The position numbers and the translations under genes were made by a program. The notes beneath the pieces are model-generated. The model had not been told where the DNA came from, did no database searches, and worked only from the letters and a program-made list of their open reading frames with translations. From Betaproteobacteria bacterium (lineage in GTDB: Bacteria; Pseudomonadota; Gammaproteobacteria; Burkholderiales; Usitatibacteraceae): a stretch of 64,000 nucleotides of DNA. Position 1 is the first letter of the stretch. Every line of letters begins with the position of its first letter. Positions 33,744 to 42,240 of this stretch are shown in pieces. The stretch covers positions 1,991,415 through 2,055,414 of the forward strand of contig JADJSD010000001.1 in the NCBI GenBank assembly GCA_016711875.1, written 5' to 3'.

Positions 33744-34882
33744 ACCGCAAGACCCTGCTCGCCGGGGTCACCGTCCTGGCCGTGGCCGCCTTGGCGTGGG
33801 ACTGGATGAAGGGCCGGCCCGATGCGGCGCCGGCGCCATCGGCTTCCGCGGCGGCTTCGGCTGCAAAGGCGGGGGGATCTTCGGCCTCGGCCGGCCTTGT
33901 GACGCCGGGGGGCGCCCCGGTGACGGCCGCCGTCAATTTCCTGAAGCCGGCGGCGGTCCGCGAGACCGCCACGCCCCTGTCGCGCGAATACACGGCGGCG
34001 AAGACCTACAAGGCGCTCTACGACCGCCTCAAGGATTCGCCCGAAGGCCGCACTCCCGAAGGGCAGTACTACCTGTACCAGATGCTGCGCGCCTGCGCGA
34101 CCGTGGCGGACCGCAAGAGCTCCTTCGCCCCGACCCGCGGCCTCTCGCCCACGATGCTGCAGGAACGCCGCGAGCGCGTCCTGGCCGAGATTCCCGAAGG
34201 CAGCGTCGTGCGCGAACAGCGGCTGGCGGCCCTGGACCAGCTCTCGGTCGACAAGTGCGAGGGCATGGGCGGCATCACCATTCCGGAATCCGAGCTGAAC
34301 GGCCTGCTCAAGGCGGCGGCGCTCGGCGGCGATCCCAAGGCGCGCCTCGTCCAGACGGAGGCCGAGATGTGGGCGGAGCGGCGCAGCGCCAACGCGAGTC
34401 GCCCCGGCTTCGTCCGCCCGACCCTGAACGACGCGCAGCTCGACGCCGTGAAGGGCGCCTTCACTTCCCGCGACCCCGAGGCCATCGCGCTCGCGGGCAA
34501 CCTGCTCACGCAGCAGTTCCGCGACGTGTCCCTTCGCCTCGGGACGGATACGGAGCCCGTGGACCCGAGCGCGATCCGCAACGCGGCGTTCCTGCTCGCC
34601 TGCGAATACGGCTACCCGTGCGGGGCCAACGCGCCGGCGGTGCTCTCGGGCTGCGCCATCCAGGGCCGCTGCGGCGTGGCCTCGCTGGCCGACTACCTCT
34701 ACTACTTCAGCGCCTCGCCCTACGAAGCACAGGCCATCGACCGATACCGGGCCATCCTGCGGCAGGTGTCGGATTCCGGCGACACCTCGGGCCTCGCTTT
34801 CGCCCGCCTGCCTTCGGTCATCAATTCCTCGACGACCACCACGACGGTCGTCTCCCCGGGAACTTCGACCCCCCGCAAATAG
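33740..34882 (+). CDS. Membrane-anchored protein of unknown function
   Basis: A 380-residue protein starting at TTG, which overlaps the GMC stop as TTGA. The N-terminus is a signal anchor (TLLAGVTVLAVAALAWDWM) followed by an Ala/Ser-rich linker to about residue 55, then a helical domain (SREYTAAKTYKALYDRLKDS). Paired cysteines occur late (LLACEYGYPCGAN, LSGCAIQGRCG), suggesting periplasmic disulfides. The C-terminus is Thr/Ser-rich. I do not recognise the family. Coupling to the GMC gene suggests a shared transcript, not necessarily a shared role. Confidence 0.65.
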   Translation: MNRKTLLAGVTVLAVAALAWDWMKGRPDAAPAPSASAAASAAKAGGSSASAGLVTPGGAPVTAAVNFLKPAAVRETATPLSREYTAAKTYKALYDRLKDSPEGRTPEGQYYLYQMLRACATVADRKSSFAPTRGLSPTMLQERRERVLAEIPEGSVVREQRLAALDQLSVDKCEGMGGITIPESELNGLLKAAALGGDPKARLVQTEAEMWAERRSANASRPGFVRPTLNDAQLDAVKGAFTSRDPEAIALAGNLLTQQFRDVSLRLGTDTEPVDPSAIRNAAFLLACEYGYPCGANAPAVLSGCAIQGRCGVASLADYLYYFSASPYEAQAIDRYRAILRQVSDSGDTSGLAFARLPSVINSSTTTTTVVSPGTSTPRK

Positions 34883-34910
34883 TCGGGCCTTGGAGCCGGC
34901 GGTCGTCGGC

Positions 34911-34916
34911 TACAAT
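34911..34916 (+). promoter_or_regulatory. -10 element of the molybdenum hydroxylase operon
   Basis: TACAAT in the context GGCTACAATCGG lies 58 bp before the small-subunit ATG. A weak -35 (CTTGGA, 34889-34894) is 16 bp upstream. Confidence 0.4.
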
Positions 34917-34974
34917 CGGATCACCCCACCCGGACGCCAGAAGCCGGATCCCTTTCCCCGATGAGGAGCCACGC

Positions 34975-35451
34975 ATGATCAAGCTCACCGTGAACGGCCG
35001 CGTCCACACCGTGGACGTCGAACCCGACATGCCCCTGCTGTGGGTGCTTCGCGACCAGTTGAAGCTCATGGGCACCAAGTACGGATGCGGAATCGCGCAG
35101 TGCGGCGCGTGCACCGTGCACGTCGACGGCGAGCCCGTCACCTCCTGCCGCGCCAAGGTGGGCGACATGGTGGGCAAGAAGATCCTCACCATCGAGGGCC
35201 TGGGCAAGCCGGGCCTGCACCGCATCCAGAAGGCCTGGATCGAGCACGAGGTTCCCCAGTGCGGCTACTGCCAGAGCGGCATGATGATGGCCGCCGTCGC
35301 GCTCCTCGCGAAGAAGCCCAAGCCCACGGATGCGGACATCGACGAGGCCATGACGAACCTGTGCCGCTGCGGCTCCTATCCGCGCGTGCGCAAGGCGATT
35401 CATGCTGCCGCCGGGCAATTGTCGTCAGCCACCGCCGCGAAGAAAGCCTGA
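34975..35451 (+). CDS. (2Fe-2S) small subunit of a molybdenum hydroxylase (IorA-like)
   Basis: A 158-residue iron-sulfur subunit of the xanthine oxidase family. The plant-ferredoxin cluster uses C38, C43, C46 and C58; the second, helical-domain cluster uses C96, C99, C130 and C132. It passes electrons from the molybdenum site to a haem or other acceptor. It is followed 11 bp later by the large subunit; no separate FAD subunit is present, which is the two-subunit isoquinoline 1-oxidoreductase or aldehyde dehydrogenase arrangement. Confidence 0.93.
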   Translation: MIKLTVNGRVHTVDVEPDMPLLWVLRDQLKLMGTKYGCGIAQCGACTVHVDGEPVTSCRAKVGDMVGKKILTIEGLGKPGLHRIQKAWIEHEVPQCGYCQSGMMMAAVALLAKKPKPTDADIDEAMTNLCRCGSYPRVRKAIHAAAGQLSSATAAKKA

Positions 35452-35462
35452 GGAGAGCCGCC

Positions 35463-37610
35463 ATGACGATCGCCATCGACCGCCGCCAGTTCCTCAAGGC
35501 CTCCGCCGCCGTCGGCGGGGGGCTCGCCCTCGAATTCTCGCTGCCCGTGGCCGCCGCGCCGGCCAAGGGACTGCCGCCCACGGAGGTGAACGCGTGGGTG
35601 GTCATCCACCCGGACGACCGCGTCGTGATCCGCATTGCCCGCTCCGAGATGGGGCAGGGCACGCTCACCGCGCTCGCCCAGCTCGTGGCCGAGGAACTCG
35701 ACTGCGACTGGATGAAGGTCACCACCGAGTTCGCCTCGCCCAACGAGCACATCAGGAGGAAGCGCATCTGGGGCTCCATGTCCACGGGCGGCAGCCAGGG
35801 CGTGCGCAGTTCCCAGGACTACGTGAGGAAAGGCGGCGCCACGGCTCGCGAAATGCTCGTGGCCGCGGCTGCCCAGCAATGGAAGGTGCCGGCCGCGGAA
35901 TGCAAGGCGGAGAAAGGCGTCATCACCCACGGTGCGTCCAAGCGCCGCGTGCGCTACGGCCAGATGGCCGCCGCCGCCGCGAAACTGGAGCCGCCCAAGG
36001 ACGTGAAGCTGCGCGATCCGAAGGACTGGAAGATCGCCGGCAAGCCCCTGCGCCGTCTCGACATCCCCGACAAGGTCGTCGGCAAGCCCGTGTTCGGCGT
36101 GGACGTCGACCTGCCCGGCATGCTGCACGCGTCGATCTTCCAGTCGCCTGTCTTCGGCGGCAAGGTGAAGAACGTCGATTCGGCGGAAGCCGAGAAGATG
36201 CGCGGCGTGAAGAAGATCGTGCGCGAAGCGGATTTCGTGGCGGTCGTCGCGGACAACTGGTGGCGCGCCAACCAGGCCGTCAAGGCGCTCAAGGTCGAAT
36301 GGGACGAGGGCGCGAACGGCAAGTTCTCCGACGAAACCATCATGGCGATGCTGCGCGAGGGCCTCGCCGACCCGAAGCTGCCGGAAGCGAAGAAGGTGGG
36401 CGATGCCGCGGCCGCCATGGCCGGCGCGGCGAAGGTGATCGAGGCCGAGTACGCCTCGCCCTACCTCAATCACGCGACGATGGAACCGATGACGTGCACG
36501 GCCTGGATCAAGCCGGACGGCTTCGTCGAGGTGTGGACGTCCACGCAGAACGCCGAGGCCTCGATGGCCGCGGCGGCGGAGACGGCGGGCGTTCCCCTCG
36601 AGAAGGTCGAGGTCCACAAGATGATGCTGGGCGGCGGCTTCGGCCGCCGCGGCGCCCCGCAGGATTTCGTGAAGCAGGGCGTCCTCATCGCGAAGCAGGT
36701 GCCCGGCGTGCCGGTGAAGATGATGTGGTCGCGCGAGGAAGACATGCGCCACGGCTACTACCGCCCGGCGAGCCTCGTGCGGATGAAGGCGGGCCTCGAT
36801 GCGCAGGGCAACTGCGTCGCGTTCGAGGCGAAGATCGCCTGCCCTTCCATCCTCGCGCTCCTTCGGCCCGAGGCCATCCAGAAGGGCATCGACTTCTCGG
36901 CGGTCCGCACGCTCAACGACATGCCGTACACCATCGCCAACCAGAAGGTCGACTACGCCATGCGCAACGGGCACGTGCCCGTGGGCTTCTGGCGCGCGCC
37001 GGGCCTGCAGAACGCCGTCTACCGCGAGTGCTTCATCGACGAGCTGGCGCAGGCGGCGGGCAAGGATCCGCTCGAGTACCGCCTCGCCATGCTCAAGCCC
37101 GGCGACAAGAACCGCCTGGTGCTCGAGGCCGCCGCGAAGCACGCGGGCTGGGGCAAGCCGCTGCCGGCCGGCGTCTTCCGCGGCATCGCCATGTCGGACG
37201 GTTTCGGCAGCTTCACCGCCGGCGTCGCCGAGGTTTCGGTGAATGCGGCGGGCGAACTCAAGATCCACCGCTTCGTGATGGCGATCGACTCGGGACACGT
37301 CGTGAACCCGGATACCTGCGCCGCGCAAGCCGAGGGCAATGCCGCCTATTGCATCGGCATGCTCTACCAGGCCAACACGGTGAAGAACGGGCGGATGGTG
37401 GAAGGCAACTTCGACACGTTCCAGATCCCCGGCATGTCGGAGATGCCCAAGGTGGAGACGGTGCTGGTGCCGACGGGCGGGTTCTGGGGCGGGCATGGGG
37501 AGCCGGGGGCGCTTTCGTTCATGCCGGCGGTGCTCAATGCGGTGCATGCCGCGACGGGCAAGCGGGTGCGGACGCTGCCGCTCAAGCCGGGGGAGTTGAA
37601 GAAGGCTTGA
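35463..37610 (+). CDS. Molybdopterin-binding large subunit of a molybdenum hydroxylase (IorB-like)
   Basis: A 715-residue catalytic subunit. The N-terminus has a Tat-type signal (DRRQFLKASAAVGGGLAL), so the complex is exported folded. Molybdopterin-contact motifs include MGQGTLTALAQL, MLGGGFGRRGAPQDFV, GFWRAPGLQNAVYREC and the C-terminal GGFWGGHGEPGAL, whose Glu matches the catalytic base of the family. The two-subunit form without an FAD protein resembles isoquinoline 1-oxidoreductase and periplasmic aldehyde oxidases. The soxX cytochrome gene comes next but is separated by a repeat, so a link is not implied. The substrate is unknown. Confidence 0.92.
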   Translation: MTIAIDRRQFLKASAAVGGGLALEFSLPVAAAPAKGLPPTEVNAWVVIHPDDRVVIRIARSEMGQGTLTALAQLVAEELDCDWMKVTTEFASPNEHIRRKRIWGSMSTGGSQGVRSSQDYVRKGGATAREMLVAAAAQQWKVPAAECKAEKGVITHGASKRRVRYGQMAAAAAKLEPPKDVKLRDPKDWKIAGKPLRRLDIPDKVVGKPVFGVDVDLPGMLHASIFQSPVFGGKVKNVDSAEAEKMRGVKKIVREADFVAVVADNWWRANQAVKALKVEWDEGANGKFSDETIMAMLREGLADPKLPEAKKVGDAAAAMAGAAKVIEAEYASPYLNHATMEPMTCTAWIKPDGFVEVWTSTQNAEASMAAAAETAGVPLEKVEVHKMMLGGGFGRRGAPQDFVKQGVLIAKQVPGVPVKMMWSREEDMRHGYYRPASLVRMKAGLDAQGNCVAFEAKIACPSILALLRPEAIQKGIDFSAVRTLNDMPYTIANQKVDYAMRNGHVPVGFWRAPGLQNAVYRECFIDELAQAAGKDPLEYRLAMLKPGDKNRLVLEAAAKHAGWGKPLPAGVFRGIAMSDGFGSFTAGVAEVSVNAAGELKIHRFVMAIDSGHVVNPDTCAAQAEGNAAYCIGMLYQANTVKNGRMVEGNFDTFQIPGMSEMPKVETVLVPTGGFWGGHGEPGALSFMPAVLNAVHAATGKRVRTLPLKPGELKKA

Positions 37611-37630
37611 TGCATCGTGGCTGGCGACCG

Positions 37631-37675
37631 GCGAAAGGCTTGGGAACCACAGATGAACGCAGATGAACACAGATG
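37631..37675 (+). repeat. Single-arm copy of the ATGAACGCAGATGA repeat family (copy C)
   Basis: GGGAACCACAGATGAACGC followed by AGATGAACACAGATGA resembles the units of copies A and B but has ACAGATGA in place of GCCGATGA, and no inverted partner is seen. It fills the gap between the molybdenum hydroxylase and soxX and contains the soxX start codon. Confidence 0.6.
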
Positions 37676-38101
37676 AGTTTCGAAATTGTCGATAGTCGTG
37701 TCTCTGCGTGCATCGCCGGGTTTGCCGCCTCGGTCCTGTTGTTCGGATGCGCTACCACGCCGCTCGAGCAGGCGCCGCTCGGCCCACCGGGCGACGCCGT
37801 TCGTGGGCGCGAGGTGTTCGTGTCGCGCGAAGGCGGGCATTGCGTGCTCTGTCACCGCGTGCCGGGCTTGGCGGTGGCGGGGGACGTGGGCCCGGCCCTC
37901 GATGGCATCGGCGCCCGGCTGTCGCCGGGAGAGATCCGCTACCGCGTGGCGGACATCACGCGGTTGAATCCGGAGGCGGCGATGCCCGCGTTCCATCGCA
38001 CGGAAGGGCTCGAGCGCGTGGCGCCGGCGTATGCGGGCCGGCCGGTGCTCGATGCGCGGCAGGTGGAGGACCTCGTGGCCTACCTGGGGAGTCTTCGTTG
38101 A
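37673..38101 (+). CDS. soxX: SoxX, monohaem cytochrome c of thiosulfate oxidation
   Basis: A 142-residue protein that with SoxA forms the c-type cytochrome which attaches thiosulfate to SoxY. The haem motif is C57-V-L-C60-H61, and the distal ligand is probably M104 in AAMPAF. The N-terminus looks like a lipoprotein signal ending LLFGC (C26). The only plausible start, ATG 37673, lies inside the repeat at 37631-37675 and has no clear ribosome site. Its stop overlaps the soxY TTG. Gene order X-Y-Z-A supports the identification. Confidence 0.85.
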   Translation: MSFEIVDSRVSACIAGFAASVLLFGCATTPLEQAPLGPPGDAVRGREVFVSREGGHCVLCHRVPGLAVAGDVGPALDGIGARLSPGEIRYRVADITRLNPEAAMPAFHRTEGLERVAPAYAGRPVLDARQVEDLVAYLGSLR

Positions 38102-38559
38102 GTCGTCGCCTTTTCCTGCAAGTGGCCGGGGGTCTTGCCGCCGGCGCGGCGTTGCCGGCTGCGGCGCAGGCGAACCGCATCCTGCCGGTGCAGGACATCG
38201 CTCCGCTCATCGAGAAAATCACCGGCGGCCGGCCGATCGACAAGCGCGACGTCACCGTGGAGTTGCCCTCGCTCGCCGAGAACGGCAACTCGGTGCCCCT
38301 TCGCATCCGCGTGGCGAGCCCCATGTCCGCCACGGACCGCGTCACGGACCTGCACGTGTTCGCCGAGCGCAATCCACGCCCGCTCATCGCGGCCTATCAC
38401 TTCGGCCCGGCGATGGCGCGTGCGCAGGTGGATACCCGCATCCGGCTTGCGGTGGAGCAGCGCGTGTTCGTCATCGCGTCGCTTTCGGGTGGCCGGTTCC
38501 TGTCGGGCGAGACGCACGTGGTCGTCACGTCGGCCGCCTGCATCGACGAGGGCATCTAG
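38098..38559 (+). CDS. soxY: SoxY-type sulfur carrier with atypical C-terminus
   Basis: This 153-residue protein is exported by the Tat route (SRRLFLQVAGGLAAGAA). In the Sox system SoxY carries the sulfur substrate on a Cys at the end of a flexible GGCGG arm. Here the C-terminus reads VVVTSAACIDEGI: a Cys (148) near the end is kept, but the surrounding glycines are replaced and two acidic residues follow. The core (SVPLRIRVASPM, VTDLHVFAERNPRPLIAAYHFGP) is clearly SoxY-like. The TTG start overlaps the soxX stop. It may be a specialised carrier or one for a different sulfur compound. Confidence 0.82.
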   Translation: MSRRLFLQVAGGLAAGAALPAAAQANRILPVQDIAPLIEKITGGRPIDKRDVTVELPSLAENGNSVPLRIRVASPMSATDRVTDLHVFAERNPRPLIAAYHFGPAMARAQVDTRIRLAVEQRVFVIASLSGGRFLSGETHVVVTSAACIDEGI

Positions 38560-38560
38560 C

Positions 38561-38881
38561 GTGGCTATCGCGAGGCTCCAGGTTCCTTCCACGGTGCGCG
38601 CCGGCGAGGCGGTCGAGGTGCGCGTGCTCGTGCAGCATCCGATGGAGACGGGCTTCCGGCGCGAGGCCGACGGCCGCGCGGTGCCGATGAACGTCGTCCA
38701 TTCGCTCGTGTGCCGTCTGGGGGCCGTCGAGATCCTGCGGGCCGAGTTCGGGACCGGCGTCTCGGCCAATCCCTACCTCGCGTTCTGGATCGTGCCTCCG
38801 GCGAGCGGCGAGCTGGTCGTCGAATGGGTGGACGACGCGGGCGCCAAGGGACGCGTCGCCGCGCCGATCGCGGTGTCGTGA
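38561..38881 (+). CDS. soxZ: SoxZ, partner of SoxY
   Basis: A 106-residue immunoglobulin-fold protein that pairs with SoxY. The family pattern is plain: AGEAVEVRVLVQHPMETGFRR, then VVHSLVCRLGAVEILRAEFGTGVSANPYLAF and GELVVEWVDDAGAKG. It lacks its own signal peptide and would be co-exported with SoxY. It starts with GTG 1 bp after the soxY stop and its stop overlaps the soxA GTG. Confidence 0.9.
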   Translation: MAIARLQVPSTVRAGEAVEVRVLVQHPMETGFRREADGRAVPMNVVHSLVCRLGAVEILRAEFGTGVSANPYLAFWIVPPASGELVVEWVDDAGAKGRVAAPIAVS

Positions 38882-39645
38882 GGGCGGCCGCACTGCTCCT
38901 GGCGGCGTTCGCCGCCGCGGCTTTCGCGCAGGAGGCGAAGCGCCCTTCGCCGCTCAAGCCGGGCCCCGAATTCCAGAGCCCGGACGTGCGCGCGTTGCAG
39001 GCGGACGACTTCGCCAATCCCGGCATGCTCTGGGTCGCGCGCGGCGGGGAGCTGTGGCGCGCGCCCGGCGCCAACGGCAAGCGTTGCGCCGACTGCCACG
39101 GCGTCGATGCGGTTTCGATGAAGGGGGTTTCGGCACGCCACCCGCGTCACGATCCGTCGCTCGGACGGCTCACCGATCTCTCCGGACGCATCGACGCCTG
39201 CCGCACGCGATACCAGGGCGGCCCGGCGCTCGCCCGCGAGTCGCCGGACGCGCTCGCGCTCGAAGCCTTCGTCGCGCACCAGTCGCGAGGCCTGCCGGTG
39301 AAGGTGTCGACGGAAGGTCCGGCCCGAGCGGCCTTCGAACGGGGCCGCGCACTCTACTTCACGCGGGTCGGCCAGCTCAACCTCGCCTGCACGCACTGCC
39401 ACGACGAACGCTGGGGCCGTACGCTGCTCGCCGAATCCATCAGCCAGGGTCACGCCACCGGCTGGCCGGCCTATCGACTCGAATGGCAGTCGCTGGGCTC
39501 GTTGCACCGCCGGCTGCGCGCCTGCTTCTTCGGCGTGCGGGCGCAGCAACCGGCCGCCGGCAGCGAGGATCTCCTCGCGCTCGAGCTCTACCTCGCCGGG
39601 CGCGCGGGCGGCCTCGCCGTGGAAGTGCCGGGCGTTCGTCGCTAG
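38878..39645 (+). CDS. soxA: SoxA, diheme cytochrome c
   Basis: A 255-residue secreted protein (signal RAAALLLAAFAAAAFAQ). It has two haem motifs, C70-A-D-C73-H and C171-T-H-C174-H, so it is the diheme form. The active-site cysteine is probably C216 in LRACFFGVR, and C109 in IDACRTRY matches the haem-ligand-region motif. With SoxX it conjugates thiosulfate to SoxY. It ends the sox operon; soxB and soxCD are not in the window. GTG start overlaps soxZ (GTGA). Confidence 0.9.
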   Translation: MRAAALLLAAFAAAAFAQEAKRPSPLKPGPEFQSPDVRALQADDFANPGMLWVARGGELWRAPGANGKRCADCHGVDAVSMKGVSARHPRHDPSLGRLTDLSGRIDACRTRYQGGPALARESPDALALEAFVAHQSRGLPVKVSTEGPARAAFERGRALYFTRVGQLNLACTHCHDERWGRTLLAESISQGHATGWPAYRLEWQSLGSLHRRLRACFFGVRAQQPAAGSEDLLALELYLAGRAGGLAVEVPGVRR

Positions 39646-39675
39646 ACCGGCCCGGCTTCTGGTACAGTTCCGTCC

Positions 39676-40065
39676 GTGATGCAACCCGATTGCACGATCA
39701 AGGCCGGCTTCACTCGGCGCGCCCTGGTGGCCGTGCTGCTGGCCGTTTGCGTCCTGGCCAGCCAGGCCGGCGTCGCGACCCATGCGCTCGGCCATGCGCT
39801 CGAGGACCTGGCCGCTGTCACGAACGCCGCGCTTCCCGCGGACGGTGACTTCGCCTCCGATGCCTGCGACGACGAGGAAGGCGGGCGCGAAAACTGTCCG
39901 CTGCACGCCCTCTTCGCCGAGCTCGGCTCGATGGCGGTCGGCGCCTGGCCGGCCTTCACCGCCCCGGCGGCCTTGCACGAGATTGCCTTCTTCACCGATG
40001 CGCCGGCCTTCGCGGCCCCGCGCGTCGCCTTCCGCTCCCGAGCGCCTCCTCCGCTTCCCGCCTGA
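39676..40065 (+). CDS. DUF2946-like small secreted or membrane protein
   Basis: A 129-residue protein with one N-terminal helix (RALVAVLLAVCVLASQAGVATHALGH) and a short C-terminal part with CDDEEGGRENCPLH, a possible metal-binding stretch. It is the size and layout of DUF2946-family proteins found beside TonB copper receptors. Starts at GTG 39676 or ATG 39679; a TACAGT 7 bp upstream could be the -10 of a leaderless message. It precedes the TonB receptor by 59 bp. Confidence 0.65.
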   Translation: MMQPDCTIKAGFTRRALVAVLLAVCVLASQAGVATHALGHALEDLAAVTNAALPADGDFASDACDDEEGGRENCPLHALFAELGSMAVGAWPAFTAPAALHEIAFFTDAPAFAAPRVAFRSRAPPPLPA

Positions 40066-40124
40066 CCTTCGCGATCCGGCGCTTTTTCGCGCGCCGGCCC
40101 CTTCGGTTCGATCCGGGAGTACCC

Positions 40125-42167
40125 ATGTTCCGCACCTCGCTTCTGGCGGGCGCCGTCGCGTCCGCGCTTGCCGCATCCCCCCTCGCGTCGGCCCAGCAGG
40201 CACCCGCGCCTTCCACCTCCGCGCCGAAGCCCGACGACAAGGTCGAGAAGATCGACGACATCGTGGTTACCGCCTCGCCCCTTGGCCGAAGGGAGGTCGA
40301 CCTCGCCCAACCGGCCACCGTGCTCACCGGCGACGACCTTCGCCGCAAGCGCGCGGCCTCCCTCGGCGACACGCTCGCGGGCGAGACGGGGGTGCATTCC
40401 AGTTCATTCGGCCCCGGTGCCGGGCGGCCGATCATCCGCGGCCTCGACGGCCCGCGCGTGCGCGTGCTCGAGAACGGCGTGGGCACGCTCGACGTCTCCA
40501 CGCTGAGCCCGGACCATGCCGTCACCACGGAGCCGCTCTTCGCGCACCGCATCGAAGTGCTGCGCGGCCCCGCGAGCCTGCTGTACGGCAGTGGCGCCAT
40601 CGGCGGCGTGGTGAACGTCATCTCCAATCTCGTCCCGGACGTCGTGCCGGCCACGCCGACGGGGTCGGCCGAGCTTCGCGCCGGCAGCGCGAACCGCGAA
40701 CGCAGCGGCGCCGCCGAACTCACGGCGGGCACGGGCAACTTCGCCTTTCACGTCGAGGGCTTCTCGCGCGACGCCCGCGATTACCGTATCCCGGGTCGCG
40801 CCGTGCGGGACGACGAGGCGAGCCCCACGGGGCGATTGCCCGGCACCTTCATCGATTCGCGCGGCGGCGGTGCCGGCGCCTCGTGGGTCGGCGCGTCCGG
40901 CTTCGCGGGGTTGGGCGTCTCCCGCCTCGAGAGCGACTACGGCATCCCCTCGGGCGAGGGCCTCACGATCTCGCTCAGGCAGACGCGCTGGCAGGGTTCC
41001 TCCGAGATCGAGAACCCGCTGCCCGGCATCACGCGCGCCAAGGTGCGCCTGGGCTGGAACGACTACGAGCACCGCGAGATCGAGAGCACCGGCGAGGTCG
41101 GCACGACGTTCGCGAACAAGGCAAAGGAAGGCCGTCTCGAACTGGGCCACGTGCCCTGGACGGACGGCAAGGGAGCCCTGGGATTCCAGCTCTCCGAGAG
41201 GGACTTCTCCGCGGTGGGCGAGGAAGTCGTGGTCCCGAAGACGAACACGCGGACCTCGGCGGTGTTCCTGGTCGAGGAGAAGAAGCTCGGCGCCTGGACG
41301 CTCGACGCGGGGCTGCGCTGGGAGCGCGAGGAGCACAAGCCGGAGGGGGACCTGCCTTCGCGCCGCTTCAGCTTGGGCACCTTCTCGGCCGGCGCGGTGT
41401 GGGCCTTCGCGCCCGGTTACCGCTTCAGCGTCCACGCCACGCGCGCCGAGCGCGCGCCGGCGGCGGAGGAGCTTTACTCGAACGGCCCGCACGGCGCGAC
41501 TGAATCCTTCGAGGTGGGCGACCCCGGCCTGCGCAAGGAGGTCTCGCGCAACGTCGACCTCACTTTGCGGCGCGTCGAGGGGGCGTTGCAGTGGAAGGTG
41601 AACGTGTTCGCCAACCGCGTGCGTGACTATGTCTACGCCGCCAGCCGGGACGAGGACGGCGACGGCGTCGCGGACCTCGTGGACGACGAGGGCAACCTCG
41701 CGCCGGACGGCGAGTTGCTCTACCAACGGTTCACGCAGGCGGACGCTCGCTTCCAGGGCGTCGAGGTCGAGCTGCGCTGGAAGCCCGAAGGCTCGCCGTG
41801 GAGTGTGCGGCTCTTCGGCGACCAGGTGCGGGGCAAGCTCACGGGCGGCGGCAACCTGCCGCGCATCTCGCCCGCGCGCTTCGGCGCGACGCTGGAGGGC
41901 CATTCGGGGCGCGCCTCCGGGTGGCTCACGGCCACGCGGGTGCGGGAGCAGGATCGCGTCGCGGACCTCGAGAGCGCGACCCCGGGCTACACGCGCGTCG
42001 ATGCGGAGCTCGCTTGGCGGATCGGCGAGCGCCGGCCCGGCCTGGTCGTGTTCCTGCAGGGCACCAACCTGCTCGATCGCGACCTGCGCGTGCACACCTC
42101 GTACCTCAAGGACGTGGCCCCGCTCATGGGGCGGTCGTTCCTCGTCGGCCTGCGCGGCGAGTACTGA
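40125..42167 (+). CDS. TonB-dependent outer-membrane receptor, probable metal (copper/zinc) uptake
   Basis: A 680-residue receptor: signal peptide ending ASPLASAQQ, TonB box-like DDIVVTAS (~44-51), plug domain with GRPIIRGLDGPRVRVLENG and RIEVLRGPASLLYGSGAIGGVVNVIS, then a 22-strand barrel ending in the aromatic-poor but charged LVGLRGEY. The plug resembles ZnuD/OprC-type metal receptors. Its neighbours, a DUF2946-like protein and a PCu(A)C chaperone, point to copper. Ligand identity is inferred from context. Confidence 0.88.
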   Translation: MFRTSLLAGAVASALAASPLASAQQAPAPSTSAPKPDDKVEKIDDIVVTASPLGRREVDLAQPATVLTGDDLRRKRAASLGDTLAGETGVHSSSFGPGAGRPIIRGLDGPRVRVLENGVGTLDVSTLSPDHAVTTEPLFAHRIEVLRGPASLLYGSGAIGGVVNVISNLVPDVVPATPTGSAELRAGSANRERSGAAELTAGTGNFAFHVEGFSRDARDYRIPGRAVRDDEASPTGRLPGTFIDSRGGGAGASWVGASGFAGLGVSRLESDYGIPSGEGLTISLRQTRWQGSSEIENPLPGITRAKVRLGWNDYEHREIESTGEVGTTFANKAKEGRLELGHVPWTDGKGALGFQLSERDFSAVGEEVVVPKTNTRTSAVFLVEEKKLGAWTLDAGLRWEREEHKPEGDLPSRRFSLGTFSAGAVWAFAPGYRFSVHATRAERAPAAEELYSNGPHGATESFEVGDPGLRKEVSRNVDLTLRRVEGALQWKVNVFANRVRDYVYAASRDEDGDGVADLVDDEGNLAPDGELLYQRFTQADARFQGVEVELRWKPEGSPWSVRLFGDQVRGKLTGGGNLPRISPARFGATLEGHSGRASGWLTATRVREQDRVADLESATPGYTRVDAELAWRIGERRPGLVVFLQGTNLLDRDLRVHTSYLKDVAPLMGRSFLVGLRGEY

Positions 42168-42179
42168 GCGGCCCGCTGG

Positions 42180-42185
42180 TAAAAT
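42180..42185 (+). promoter_or_regulatory. -10 element before the PCu(A)C gene
   Basis: TAAAAT in GGTAAAATCACC lies 55 bp before the ATG at 42241, right after the TonB receptor gene, so the chaperone can be transcribed separately. Confidence 0.4.
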
Positions 42186-42240
42186 CACCCATCGGCCCTT
42201 GCCTGGATGGCGGGGCCTATTTGCCCCGGAAGGAATCCCC

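Noticed and set aside
35400..37670. Long open frames on both strands across the molybdenum hydroxylase genes
   Set aside because: They are antisense and frame-shifted shadows of the (2Fe-2S) and molybdopterin subunits, whose cofactor motifs are unambiguous.
39676..40065. DUF2946-like gene as the missing soxB or another sox component
   Set aside because: It is too short, has no metallophosphatase motifs and lies nearer in content to the TonB receptor and copper chaperone.
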